Shown piece by piece: positions 24,839 through 36,653 of a stretch of 64,000 nt of DNA. How positions within the stretch are numbered: the first letter of the stretch is position 1; every line of letters starts with the position of its first letter. Source of the DNA: Synaphobranchus kaupii (lineage: Eukaryota > Chordata > Actinopteri > Anguilliformes > Synaphobranchidae). The DNA lies in the NCBI GenBank assembly GCA_029718625.1, contig CM056381.1:54740157-54804156 (forward strand), written 5' to 3'. Position numbers and translations under genes: made by a program. The notes under the pieces are model-generated. The model saw nothing but the letters and a program-made list of their open reading frames with translations. It did no database searches and was not told the origin of the DNA.

Positions 24839-25742
24839 CAGATCCTTTCCAAAAAATTAGAATATCATGGAAAAGTTTTTTTTTTTCCATAATTCCATTC
24901 AAAAAGTGAAACTTTCATAGATTACAGATTCATTACACACAAAGTGAAATATTTCTAGCCTTTATTTGTTTCATTTTTCATAATTTTGGCTTACAGCTCC
25001 AGAAAACCCCCAAAACAGTATTTCAAGAAATTAGAATAGTGTGTCGAAAATCAGCATTTACTTCAGTTATTTCAGAGAATGAATGTTTTAGACTGAGTGT
25101 CACGCTATCATCTAATTTACTCAAAACACCTGCAAAGTTTATCTCAGTTTGGTTCAGTATGGGGAAGACTGCAGACTTGACAATTGGCCAGAAGACCATC
25201 ATTGACACCCTCCAGAAGATGGGTAAGCCACAAAAGGTCATCGCTAAGGAGGCTGGCTGTTCACAGAGTGCAGTGTCCAAGCATATCAATAGAAAGTTTA
25301 GTGGAAGGGAAAAATGTGGCAGGAGAAGGTGCACAAGCAAAAGAGATGACCGTAGGCTTCAGCGGATTGTCAAGCAAAGACGATTCCAAAATTTGGCGGA
25401 GATGCAGAGGGAGTGGACTGAGGCTGGAGTCAGTGCTTCAAAAACCACCACGTACAGACATATCCGGGACATGGGCTACAACTGTCCGATTCCTCGAGTC
25501 AAGCCACTCCACTCATTCTCTGAAATAACTGAAGTAAATGCTGATTTTCGACACACTATTCTAATTTCTTGAAATACTGTTTTGGGGGTTTTCTGGAGCT
25601 GTAAGCCAAAATTATGAAAAATGAAACAAATAAAGGCAAAAAATATTTCACTTTGTGTGTAATGAATCTATAATCTATGAAAGTTTCACTTTTTGAAAAA
25701 AACAACTTTTCCATGATATTCTAATTTTTTGGAAAGGATCTG
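24839..25742 (+). mobile_element. Internally deleted Tc1-like element with IR/DR ends, nested in the long-TIR element
   Basis: Begins CAGATCCTTTCCAAAAAATT and ends with its inverse, flanked by TA (24837-24838, 25743-25744). Inverted ends run about 230 bp. Each holds an outer motif (CCAAAAAATTAGAATATC) and an inner direct copy (TCAAGAAATTAGAATAGTG), the IR/DR pattern known from Sleeping Beauty-type elements. It is 904 bp; the catalytic half of the transposase is deleted. Confidence 0.94.
25159..25572 (+). CDS. Tc1 transposase DNA-binding half only (open frame, 137 aa)
   Basis: From ATG at 25159 (MGKTADLTIGQKTIIDTLQK) the frame holds the first helix-turn-helix (QKVIAKEAGCSQSAVSKHIN), a GR-rich linker and the second helical domain (DDRRLQRIVKQRRFQNLAEM ... 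SKTTTYRHIRDMGYNC). After RVKPL the reading passes into the right subterminal repeat and ends with LIS. There is no DDE triad. The frame is free of stops, so if transcribed it could make a protein that binds the element's ends without cutting; whether it is expressed is unknown. A longer frame upstream to 25039 reads through the left terminal repeat and is probably not used. Confidence 0.6.
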   Translation: MGKTADLTIGQKTIIDTLQKMGKPQKVIAKEAGCSQSAVSKHINRKFSGREKCGRRRCTSKRDDRRLQRIVKQRRFQNLAEMQREWTEAGVSASKTTTYRHIRDMGYNCPIPRVKPLHSFSEITEVNADFRHTILIS

Positions 25743-26073
25743 TATATTCGTAGGTAACGTAAAGTATCGCTCCGCTGCTGTACTTCCACAGAGAATATAG
25801 GTCAGTACAAAGTAAAGGATTCAACGATAGTTTGACTTCGAAAATGATGGTATAATCACTCAAAATAACCCCGATAGACTGTCGTCGTATTTTATTTGCT
25901 TTGGGTGCACTGTGGAGTGTTTAAGTGCGTTTGGTAGTGGATGCTAGCAGTTACCTTAGAGTTGCGCTAGCATTAGCAATGTGTGTATGTCCAAAAGAAG
26001 GGACAGCATGGAATTATCTGAAAATGGTTTCCATCAATCAACTACATCATGGGTAAGTCGTAATTGAGACAGA

Positions 26074-27789
26074 GATTTTCATTCAGCAAATAAGTTGAAT
26101 CATTCTTGTCATTTAGAATGCACTATAAAACCGTGTTTAAAAATACCACATAGGTGGACGTATCTGTTTACATAAAACAGCTAATTGATGACAACACAAG
26201 GCATTATTTAAAGTGTGCTAAAAGTGGAGATGTGTGATGGTCAAGTGTGATTTAGAGTTGCCATTACCATTTTGATCCTACAATATCTAAGCAGTATGTT
26301 GCATATGCCATTGAAAACCCAGTCAAGCTGGTGACTTTCCTGGTACACTCTAAAATGTTATTGTTAAGCTGCCATAAACCACCCTAAAATGTTTTGTGTT
26401 ATGCTGCATTAGATTACCTTAAACTAATGTATGGTTTCGTGCAGCATACAAACCAACCAAAATTTAAATGTAGCATAGAGGGTCCCATGAATATGCACAC
26501 CACACAGAGGGCCCATTACAGGAAATGAATACGTTTTAATCCAAAAGGTTTCCTAAATCCAGTAGACTTCATCATCACATAAACAGGTGTTTATCCCCAG
26601 ACAAACCAACTTCACATAAAGAAAAAAATGGCACTCTACTCAATGAATAAATAAATAATTGGACTTATGCCGAATAATCTGTTACATTGCAATGTTTCAT
26701 ATATCGATTCCCCGATTGCATGGGAGATATTTTTTCTCATCTTTAAATGTAAGGATGTGAGCACACTTGGGCATTAAACAATGTCTAAAGAGGACGAGGG
26801 CAATGGTATCCTTATTACAGAGAGAGCACTCTATATTTAGTTGTTATGATAAGGATGTTAACTGCCTCTCTAAAGCATATTAAAGGCTTAATCACTGTGT
26901 GCTCAATAGTCTGGTTTGGTTAGAGCATTGGACTTATTAGTACTGAAGTATACCTCACACATGGCAGATAAGGTGCATTTTAGATAAGAATGCCCTGAAT
27001 TCTGTCTAATTTAGGTCACTTACTTATCAGTTCCTGCATATGCGATGGCAAGAAAAACCAGCCATTTAATACAGTAGCAAGTAGAAGCTGGTATGCCACA
27101 AAATAAAAGATTTCAACCATTTTACTGTTGCTTAAAAGCGTGTGTGTATATATGTATAAAGCTGCATTTGTCTGTGTGTGTGCGTGTGTGTGTGTGCAGC
27201 TCAGTCTCAGTGTATGTTCTCTCTAAATAGGGCAATAGATAGGTGAACACGTACACCCTTTATTAGAACCATGGTATGTACAGACATAATTCACTTACCG
27301 CTCTGCATTTACATGCATATGTACAGTAAGTGCAAACTATATGAATCCTGAAAACTTTGAAGCAGATTTGCTTATGGAACCTACTATTACAGCATTATGC
27401 TGAGACTCTCTCTCTAAGGTACTTTAGGCACAATGAAAAGCACAGTACAAATGTCACATATTAGTATTATTGTCATTACAAAGGGGGTGTTTGTGTGTGT
27501 CGGGGGGGGTGTCATTACAGGGTGTAGGAGAGGATATACGTGAGGAAGGATGTGGGAGATGGTGTGTGTATGTTTATGTGGGGGAGGGTTGAGGGGGATC
27601 ATTACAGGGTGTGGGAGAGGGTGTGTTCTTTCTTGCTGGCTCTGAAATGACCAGCCTCTGGACTAAGAGCTGGGTTGAGTATATGATGAGGAAAGGACGG
27701 ATTCTCCGGATTTTATAAAGGAGGAATCTGTGCGTCTGATATACCACCGTGGTGTTCACAGGTAGGGATTGTTTGTTGTCAAGCACCAT
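26074..27789. other. Non-coding, nothing recognised
   Basis: AT-rich sequence. Short TG-rich runs lie near 27170 and 27485. A duplicated phrase CATTACAGGGTGT(A/G)GGAGAGG occurs at about 27512 and 27600. No gene is seen. Confidence 0.4.
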
Positions 27790-28185
27790 TCAGAGGCTGT
27801 GTCCGAATCACAGCCCCTATCTACTGCATCCTGTGTACTAGCATAATGTTTAGTATATGAGATGCAGTATGCAAAAGATTTTACTATTTTCCAATTGTAC
27901 TGTGGTGCCATAAGATGTCCCGCCCTTGCTCATGTGTTGTTGTTGTAGTTGTTGTTGAAGGAAAACGTCAGTGAAGCTACGCCTCATTTTTAAAGTGAAG
28001 CTGAATGTCATATTTATGGGACCAAAATGTTTGTTTTCTTCCTGAAAAATATGCTCTCGAATATACTCCCAAAACCCCAGAATTAAATGGGGATTTTAAG
28101 CATGCACTACATTTTGAGAAAATTTAGCCTACTTAACTTTCTCATCCAGTGTACTCAACAAGCATACTATTTTTAGCCAGATTCC
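27790..28185 (+). repeat. Dispersed repeat, copy 2 (GGCTGTGTCCGAAT family)
   Basis: Homologous to 9697-10010 in the same orientation. It extends further right to GTACTCAACAAGCATACTAT, which looks like the element's other end region. Non-coding. Confidence 0.7.
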
Positions 28186-28440
28186 TAGCCGATGAAGATG
28201 AAGACGTTCACACTGTGATTCTGTGCAGATGGAATGAAAGGTCAAGCAAAGGAAGAATAACATCTCAGCTTTAGTCAAGTTGAGTTTCAAGTGATTGTTT
28301 GCCATCCAGTTTGAGATATCTGGTATGCAACCAGAGATCCGTGCTGTGGCTCGTGTAAAGGAGAGAAGGCAGGAGAGAAGTTGTATGTCAACAGCATAGC
28401 AGCGATAAGACATCACAGGACAGTGGAAAGGTAATCCCAT
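28186..28440 (-). mobile_element. LINE RT scrap (L2-like thumb region)
   Basis: Minus-strand reading gives SYRCYAVDIQLL (a decayed YADD box, with AVD for ADD), then TARISGCIPDISNWMANNHL and KLNLTKAEMLFF. This order is typical of L2-group LINE reverse transcriptases. Only about 80 residues remain. Confidence 0.75.
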
Positions 28441-29403
28441 GCATTTCACTCTTCTTCCTCAACAACATCCTCCTCCTTCTCTTCATTGTACTTTGCCACA
28501 GCAGCCCCTAGTGGAGGTATACTTCACTACCTTTATTAGATACTGTAGATGCGGGTCTGCGTAACAGCAGTGGTATTCCACACACTTTTTATTTTTATAT
28601 TATGCTGTTTTCACAGAGCAGGAAATTGGGTGAGGTGTGTGAGTATGTCCAATTACTTGATAAGACATTAGAAATTAATATGCACAAATAATTTACACCT
28701 AAATAGTTTTGTTTACACAGGTTTTAGATTAAGAAGTCTTTTTTTTGGATAAACAAGTTTTTTTTTCTTGGTAGAGTTGCCTATTGTGCCTCTCAAATTG
28801 CTACTTTGCCATCTACACCCATACAGGGAGCTCAGCAGTTGAAGCAAATGCAGTCCCCCGATGCAGTCATCGACAAGGCCTGGCTGTTCAGACCCTGTCC
28901 CCACATTAGTTCAATTAAAGGGGAGCCAAATTTTTCACTGACAGCAACCTATGGGCACATACATGTATACGTTGAGAGAGAATTAACTTTTCTATGCATG
29001 CCAAACAATACTTTAAATTAACCACAAAGCCAATGTTTTAAATGAGGGATAATAGCAGACAAAATCCAAAAGATACAGAAATTCTACCAAAAGCCAACAT
29101 TTTTAGTGAGAGATAATGGTTGGCAAAAAAGGAAATTGACATGAGCACCTGTATTATTATCCATTATCTTGACCGCTGCCCTGACTCAGCTTCACAGTTC
29201 TTTCATACTCACATGACTGGGCAGGCTGTTGAGGACTCAATCCATTAGTCTTTCAATCAGCAACCAAATTATTATTTTCAGAGGAATGCAGGACTTGAGA
29301 GTTGATTCCTTTTTAGAATACAATCCAGAAAACAACTTAAGAAATACCAATTATGTGTGTGTAATACAAGCTAGGTATGGCTACTGAATTATACTAGATA
29401 GCG
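28441..29403. other. Non-coding, nothing recognised
   Basis: AT-rich stretch between a LINE scrap and the Gypsy LTR. Only short frames without domains. Confidence 0.4.
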
Positions 29404-31072
29404 TGACCGCTGCCACCGCCTTTGATCAGCAAGGATGGTCTGGCAAAATGTAAGGATCATAAGACAGAGGCTGTAGTGTGTTGCAGGCCTGAGGAGGGTT
29501 GCTGCATCATGTGGTGAACAGACAAAACAACTCAAGAAATGTTGGGTTACTGCCTTTTAATTGAATAACCAACAGAAACTAGCCAAAATACCTCTTAAAA
29601 CAAGGAAAAGGCCAATCTGGCAACCAAAACTCCACAGAAAAATGATAAACAAAGAATACACGAGAAACCAACCCAAAACCACCTGAAGCCAAACAGTCCA
29701 TAAACTGCCTAAAACTCTCTTCCTTAGGCTTGATTCCCAGGCCTTTTATTAAGCCCACTAATGAGGTGACAGGCAGCAGCTAAATACACATACACATAAG
29801 AACAAAACTTCACACACTCGACGCCACTGACATACAATGATAAATGGCAAAGAAATGTGGTGGAGTCCCAACTGCGCCACACTGCCGGAAGGAGCTGCCA
29901 CCAAATTTAAAAAAAGAAAATAACCAAACTAATAAGTACACACATGCAACACACAAACAAAACAGCTCGGCCACCATCCAAGGTGGTCACCAACGGGGTG
30001 CCTTGCTGTCACCACTCGAGCGGTTCCCAGCTCACAGTCCCTCCTCTGCTCGCCACCGCTCTCATCTCATTCACCCCGGTCCGTTTTGTGGAACACTGAC
30101 TCTAGGTAGGGGGAAAGGAACACCACCACCGCTCAGGTACCATTCATACCGGGTCTGAACCCACACACACTTGTTCCAGGACAGCGAAAGCACGTTCGTT
30201 ACAATCTGTAAATAAATCATGCAACACTCGCACCCACATAAAAATAAAAATAACCAAACGAAAATTAAAATAAACTGCCCAAACTCTCGAGAGTGCAGAG
30301 GAATCACCCTCCCTCACTCGTTTCCCATCCTCAGCTCTCTCTTCTAGCTCCAGGTGCACCTCCTTTATTTCCCCCCATAGCCCAGCCCCTTGCATTCTGT
30401 GCTCCGCATTAATATTTCCATCCCGCAATCAGCACCTATTCCATCATTCAATTATTCAATCACTTGTCGCAATTTTCTCCGCAATAGCCCCATTCACCAA
30501 CCCAGTCTCTCAATCGCCTTCCATAAGGGAGACCACAAAATAGCTGACAATCACACAAAAGAAATGTAGCTACGGAGTAGTGGGGGAGGCTTAAATGTCC
30601 CTTGCCATGTCTGGGTTAATGTATAAAACAGAGCAGACTGACCCGGCTGGTTGCTGGTGTCTCTTGTCCATTGCTGGTCGCCGTAGGCCATAGGGATCTT
30701 TCGAAGCCGTGCGGCAATCTCCCTGCACAGCGCAGATGAATGCAGCAGAATCACCACGTTTTAATTTTACAACACCTGATTTCTCTATGTCGACTGTTCA
30801 TACAGCCTCAAACTGGACGTACTCAAGCGATTTAACAGAGTTTCACTTTTCTGTGTTCACTGCACAATAAACGTGTCTCCCCTCCGCTGCTCTCTTGAGT
30901 GATTCAAACCCAGGACTTTTAAATACCCACTGCCCCTCCCCTCCAATGAGTTTGAACAGTCAATTAACTACAATTGTTGTGGGTATGCGGCCGATAGTCA
31001 ATCATGTGAGTAGCTGATTACAATCTCCGCCCAGCAATTTCCCATTTAGCCAGTCACTGTCCGATCGCGACA
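29404..31072 (-). repeat. Gypsy 3' LTR (left in window)
   Basis: The inner end ...CCGATCGCGACA (31072) abuts the polypurine tract. The block 30765-31072 (GTTCATACAGCCTCAAACTG..., GTGTTCACTGCACAATAAAC) matches 35255-36272 of the other LTR. A short block near 29433 (GGATGGTCTGGCAAAATGTA) matches 34000. Between these blocks the two LTRs do not align. Confidence 0.7.
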
Positions 31073-31074
31073 CT

Positions 31075-31097
31075 ATGCCCCCCCCCCCCGCCCCTTT
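31075..31097 (-). promoter_or_regulatory. Polypurine tract of the Gypsy element
   Basis: The forward strand has C12-G-C4 ending in TTT, which on the element strand is a G-rich purine run directly before the U3 start TGTCGCGATCGG. This is where plus-strand DNA synthesis is primed in LTR elements. Confidence 0.65.
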
Positions 31098-31439
31098 GTC
31101 AGAGATGCGTCCTCACGTCTAGTCCATCAGTCCAGGTCTCTATGCCAGGTGGGGGCTCTGTAAGAATCCGGCTGTTGGGGTGCAGGTACTGGGATAGGCT
31201 CTCTTGAGATCCTGATGACTCTTCAGCACACTCTCTTGGACACACAAGGAGTTCCACATGTTCCAGTACCTTCTCAATCGGTGGTCCTGCTTCACCTCAT
31301 CAGGGGGTTTTGTGGTTGCCACTCCACCCAGGTTTTAACCTTTTGAATCTCACTGCCTTTTGCTTGTTCTGCTTTCCATTCCCACTTGTTCAGGTTATCA
31401 TCAGGTTATTATCTGGGTTTTGGCGTACCTGGCCCACGT

Positions 31440-32770
31440 GGCCTCTGGGTAGCCAGTCTTTGGCAAGCGTGACAGTGTTTGCATTGCGGTGTGCTCGCCC
31501 TGCCCGATGTACAATGGCATAGTTAAATTGTGCTAGCTGTTCCAGTTATCTGGCTATGTGACCCTCAGGCTGGTTGAAACTATGAAGCCAGTGCAAGGAG
31601 CTATGATTGGTTCATAATGTGAAACACTTACCCAGTAGGTAATGATGGAACTGTTTGATGAAAGTTACTGCGGCCAGCAGCTCCTTCTTGGTGGTGGTGT
31701 AGTTTCTTTCTGAGTGACTGAGGCCCTGCACACGTAAGCGACAACCCTCTCCTTGCCATCTACAACTTAAGATAAAACCCCTCCAATACATGTGTCACTG
31801 GCATCAGTGTCTAACGGGAATAGTCTCTCTAGATCTTTGGAAAGCCAAGATGGGGGCGTGGGTCAATTGGGTTTTGAGTTCTTCAAAGGCTTCCTGGCAC
31901 TGTTGGGTCCAGATCTTAGCCCCCTTTTCTGTGAGCTTGTGCAAAGTTCAAGCACAATTTGAGCAAAATCTTGGACAAATCTCCTATAATAGGAGGCTAA
32001 ACCTAGGAAATTGAGGACTTCTATCTGGGTTTTTGGCACCTGCCACTGCCAGCTGGCACAAACTGGGCTTGACCTTCAGATATGCTTCCCTCAACTTCTG
32101 GAACACCCCCTGGAGACATTTCAGGTGTTCTTCAAAGAATCTGCTGAAGACAATGATATCGTCTAGGTATATGAGGCAGGACATCCACTGCAAATCTGCT
32201 AGCACCAGTTCCATGAATCACTGGAATGTACTCGGTGCATTACAGAGCCCAAAGGGGAGGTTATTGAACTCATATGTTCGCATTGCAAAGGCAGTTTTCT
32301 CCCTATCTTTGGCATCAAGCTCCATCTGCCAATATCCGCTTGCTAAGTCTAGGGTAGAAATCCACTTAGCTGATGTTAGTGAATCCAGGGTGTCATTGAT
32401 TCTGGGGAGTGGATATGCATATTTTACAGTCATCTTGTTTAATTTCTGATAATCAACAAAGAAACAAAAACTTCCGTCCTTTTTCCATACTAAAACAACT
32501 GGAGGTGCCTAAGGACTGTGGGAGGGGCTGATGATGCCATGGTTTAGCATTTCCTTGACTTCTTGACTCATCTCATTTTGCAGATGGATCAGCACTCTTC
32601 TTGGTGCTTCTTTAATGGGAGGGGCGTCTCCAGTATTGATCCGGTGGGAACAAATGTGGGTCCTGCCCAAATCATGAGATCCAGAGCTGAAAACTGACAG
32701 ATTATTTTGTATTAACTGTCTTACTGACATTTTTGCTTTTAATTCTATGGGTTCATTAGAGACATTCATG
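31440..32770 (-). pseudogene. Gypsy pol: RT and RNase H, frameshifted
   Basis: The 32509-32769 frame holds the pre-RT region ending EMLNHGIISPSHSP. The 32218-32433 frame holds YPLPRINDTLDSL, WISTLDLASGYWQMEL (RT motif with catalytic Asp) and NLPFGLCNAPSTFQ. The 31984-32214 frame holds the IYLDDIIVFS box. RNase H remains (ERNYTTTKKELLAAVTFIKQ) are at about 31700-31620. Frames are separated by frameshifts and stops, so it is inactive. Confidence 0.9.
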
Positions 32771-33019
32771 AGTCTGACAACCTCCCCACTCTCTACTAGT
32801 GGGCAATCATGAGATAATGTCGTTCAAGAGGACTCACACTAGGTTCAATAAGCCCTTGTATGGCTACTGATTATAGACCAGGCACCAGCCCCGACACCAT
32901 TAATTCTGAATGAGGGGGGACCACCGGCCCACTTCTCCCTTGCCTAAAACTCCCACAAGTGGTAGCTTCTTGCCCATTAAAGAGCAAGTGCGGGCCTATA
33001 TGTCAACCACTTCTCCAAA

Positions 33020-33310
33020 TTTTGTGAGAAAATCAGTACCCAAAATGGCAGGCTGGCTAAGGTCCCGACATACCAGAAACACATGCTTCAACTTTAAGTT
33101 GTGAAATGAGCAGGGTCCCTCCCACGTTCACATCATGTCTAACTGCGCCCCATTAGCAGCCCGAACCTTCCCCCTATAATCTTGTAATTCAAGGGGGAAT
33201 TCTTCAGTTACAGATTTCAAAAAGTCATTACTCAAAAGTGATACCTGAGCTCCATTGTCGATAAGGAATTTAACTGGCATCACTATGATGTGACCATCCA
33301 CATACAGTAG
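33020..33310 (-). pseudogene. Gypsy aspartic protease remnant
   Basis: The minus strand reads VMPVKFLIDNGAQVS near 33295-33240. The usual catalytic D-(S/T)-G triplet appears as D-N-G. The flanking region contains stops, and it lies between the zinc knuckle and RT as expected for Gypsy. Confidence 0.7.
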
Positions 33311-33424
33311 AACACCATTCCAGGGCCTTCTGTGTCAGAAGAGGGCTGATTACTTTGGTAGCTGCGGGTGAGTGAGCAGCCATGATCATCCACCCGTTCT
33401 AGTTTCTCTGATGCTTGGGGCAAT

Positions 33425-33960
33425 TTCAGTTAAGGTGGCCCATTTCACCACATTCCCAACAGCATCTGAACCTCCAACTCAGCGGCTAGTGTAACATCAT
33501 CTTCAGAATTTTTTGGTTTAGCAGCTCGTAACTGGATGCACACATCCCCACGACCTACTTAGCTTACAAATGGTCCTTAGTTAGCATATCAACAACAACT
33601 GTTCCATCAACTCCATGATAGGCATGTTGAGCTAACCGTCTCACTTTGTTTCCAGATTCGCAAGCAGATTCAGCATAACCGTCTACAACTTTGACAATTT
33701 AGTCTTTCCACCTCTTTGTTACCTGCGGGTGTTAAGTATCTCTCCAAGTGGACTTTCAGCTCTGCGTAATTACCCCTTGCCACTGAAGGTAAACCCAAAA
33801 ATGCCTCTCACGCTTTTCTTTTCTACAGAAGGATCATAAATTTAAGTTTTAGATTATCATCCCAGCCATGTAATTTTGCTGCTAACGCAAACTGTCCAAG
33901 CCAGTCAGACCACATGCTACCAAGTCCATCAAAAAATAAAGGCCATGGAACTGCCTGGGT
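33425..33960 (-). pseudogene. Gypsy gag remnant with CCHC zinc knuckle
   Basis: At about 33475-33430 the minus strand reads CWECGEMGHLN-x-NC, a C-x2-C-x4-H-x4-C nucleocapsid knuckle with a stop inside. Upstream remains include ESACESGNKVRRLAQ. The capsid part is too decayed to delimit. Confidence 0.7.
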
Positions 33961-33970
33961 TACTGGCCGC

Positions 33971-36272
33971 TGTTATGGGTCCTCTGAATTGGATGGTCTG
34001 GCAAAATGTAAGAATCATAAGACAGAGGCTCGTATGTATTCAATAAAACATTATTTTATTACAACTTACAGTATTGGGTAGTGAATCAAAGGACCACACA
34101 ACTAGAATGCCTAACCTCTCAAAGGTACCATTATCTAAAGGAGCATAACGATATTCAGATGGGTAGATGAATAGATTACTGCATAGATAAATAGGTTCAA
34201 GCTGTTCAAAACACACCAAAGATTCCACACTGAATAGTGCACACTTACTAAAGACAGCTGTGTCTCACTCAAGGTTACACACAATTATTCACTCAGTATC
34301 TAATATTTCACACTAATAAAGACTCAAAAAGCAAACCGATGTTGCTGATAAAAAGCACCATGAAGAAGCAGTGTTATTCCTGCACTGCAGGTAAGCTTAA
34401 GCTAATGAACTAACCTAGTTATCATTCACATTATGAATATAAACGCCCCAAAGCCAGTGACCTGAAACTGTCATGTTAAGACGTGAGGATGAGCTACTGA
34501 TTAGCTAGCTAGGTAACGTTAGAGTGACCATATCAATTTCAAAAAGGGGGGCAGGGGTAGATAGATGTTTTTAGAACGAGCAGACCTTAACCGGACATTT
34601 TTAGGAATTTAGAAATCCTGCCTGGAAGAATATTTTCAGTCCCAAAAGAAGAATGTCCAGGGAAAAAAAGGGAGTTTGGTCAGCCAAGCTAACATAGCTA
34701 ACATTAACGACAGCTAGATACTAATAACTTAACGTTACCTAAAGTTGGCTGTTGTTGAGATGACATCAGATATGGTGGTAATGATAGCTGGCTTTACTGG
34801 TACTGTAGCTCCAAGACCTGCATTAACGTTACAGCAGTGCAGTCTCAATAACAGAAGCGCTTAACGTTACTTTGTGAACACTAGGATTAGCTACATAGGT
34901 AACGATAAGTTAGCGCAAATGCATTTGTCACTGGTTTTGGGCTTCGGAAAAGGGACAAAAATGACTCCTCCCTCCAATCTTTCAGGGTACCCGGTGTAGG
35001 TATTACAGGTATCCCAAGCACATCTTCTCACCATCCTGTCTATCTCAATTTATATGTTTTTTTAAACAATTTTCAGTGAGCTACTGCAATCTTTCCATTG
35101 GTTTCAGTGCGCCTTGACCGAACCGCTTGACAGAGGTCAGCACGCATAGTAACGGTTGCTAAAGTATTATTGGACAATTGCTGCTTTGGGGAGGAGCCTA
35201 GCGATAGGTCAATTCTATAACACGTCATTTCTCTGTGTCAAACTTTGCTTACTCAGACGTTCATACAGCCTCAAACTGTCATGGGTTTCTGTATTTCTGC
35301 AGTCATTCTTTTTCTTTGTGACGATAGAGCAGTCTATTTGATTTTCTTTCCTCCGTTTCGTCTTTTCGGTTGCTCATCAGGAGCACCTGTTCTCAATTAC
35401 CCTGCAGGTATATTAAGTCCCATGATTTCCTTTATTCGGTGCTTCTGTATTGTTTTGCTGACATTCAGAGCCGGTAGGGTATAGGAAGTGTGCTTACGGG
35501 AGACCACTTTGCCCAAACCTTTGTGTTGGGGTAACGTGGAAGTACCTATGGTGCATTTGGTGTTAATTTATTCTCTCTATCTGTCCTTTCTTTTCTCCGC
35601 TTCCTGGCTCCCTGCTGCCTTTCACTCTGAGACAAGTCTTGTCTTGTCTTTACCATCCTGTGTTTACCTCTTTTTCCCTGCTTTCAGTTATTGAAAGCGA
35701 AAGGTTTTCTTTATTTTCTTTTCTTTATTTTATACTCAAGCCTTAGAGTATTTCTCGCCCATTTATGCGGGTTGTCATTATTTCTCTTTTATTTTCTTTG
35801 ATCTCTTTACTGAGAGCTGGGCGAACTAATATCTACCTGTTCTCGCATCTGCGAGCATCACCCAATTTCTGCAAGTTGTTTTCAGTTCTCCTGTCTCCCT
35901 TTTAATTCTCTCTAGTTGAGAGTGGGAGCTTATTTTCCTTTTCACTGAGTTTTCTCTGTTTCTGTGGTTCCCGTTTACGGGAGCTTTTAGAATTCCTTTT
36001 CTACTGCGTTTGGTCCTCCGAACCACACTCCCCCCTCACACAAACTGGATGTATTGAAGCGATTTAACAGAGTTTTGCTTTTCTGTGTTCACTGCACAAC
36101 AAACGTGTCTCCCCTCCACTGCCCTCTCTCGAGTGATTTAATCCCAGGATTTTTTTAATACTCACTGCCCCAGCCTCCAATGAGTTTGAACAGTCAATTA
36201 ATCATGTGAATAGCTGATTCCCATCTCCGCCCAGAAATTTCCCATTTAGCCAGTCACTGGCCGATCGCTACA
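33971..36272 (-). repeat. Gypsy 5' LTR (right in window), enlarged by a nested LTR
   Basis: Starts TGTTATGGGTCC at the inner edge and ends ...CCGATCGCTACA. Without the nested 764-bp insert and one 5-bp duplication it is about 1.53 kb. It matches the other LTR at 34000 and in 35255-35276 plus 36041-36272, but not between. Confidence 0.7.
35277..36040. mobile_element. Solo LTR nested in the Gypsy LTR
   Basis: Starts TGTCATGGGTTTCTG and ends CCCCCTCACA. It is flanked by CAAAC at 35272-35276 and 36041-36045. The homologous left LTR lacks the insert and reads straight through (TCAAACTGGACG), which proves the insertion. 764 bp, no coding capacity. Confidence 0.95.
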
Positions 36273-36653
36273 TGTGTCTTGTTACTTTCTCGAAATGAAT
36301 CCTCTGTTAAAGAAACTAAAAGAGGTAATCACTGCTACATTACATGAGAACACTGTGTATATCTGAACGGATGGTAGCAGCCATGAAAATCGATGAAATG
36401 TTGTATAGCTGTAATCAAAACGAGCTTCTTATTATACGACTGAATGATTAGGAAAGAATGTGCACTGTTCACGAGCCCAATAATTGGCTACTCAACACAA
36501 GCATTTCTTTGAGCGCTTTCTCACCTAATAGTCCGGTTGCTTAATCCAAACCAGTGTCATGTTGATACATAATTTTTTTTGTAGTCTACACAAAAAAAAA
36601 GAAAATTTAAAACCCCTACAGAAAATCACGAAAACCCGTTTCGTTGATGCATT
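36273..36653. other. Non-coding, nothing recognised
   Basis: AT-rich sequence between the Gypsy LTR and the CCCAGC element. Confidence 0.4.

Larger units (their letters stand above)
24462..26073. mobile_element. Long-TIR DNA element split by a Tc1 insertion
   Basis: The left arm (24462-24838) and right arm (25745-26073) are inverted copies over about 300 bp. For example, CTCAATTACGACTTACCCAT at left pairs with ATGGGTAAGTCGTAATTGAG at right, and CCTATATTCTCTGTGGAAGT with ACTTCCACAGAGAATATAGG. The left end reads TTAA-AGGAATAGTTCGG, like Kolobok-type fish elements with TTAA targets. The right arm stops about 27 bp short of the matching end, so that terminus is lost. No coding sequence belongs to the outer element. 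Confidence 0.85.
29404..36272 (-). mobile_element. Decayed Gypsy retrotransposon with two LTRs
   Basis: Read on the minus strand: 5' LTR (33971-36272), gag with a zinc knuckle, protease, RT and RNase H, polypurine tract, and 3' LTR (29404-31072). No integrase core was recognised, and less than 400 bp separates the RNase H remains from the polypurine tract, so integrase has probably been deleted. Outer boundaries are approximate; no clean target duplication was found. Confidence 0.8.
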
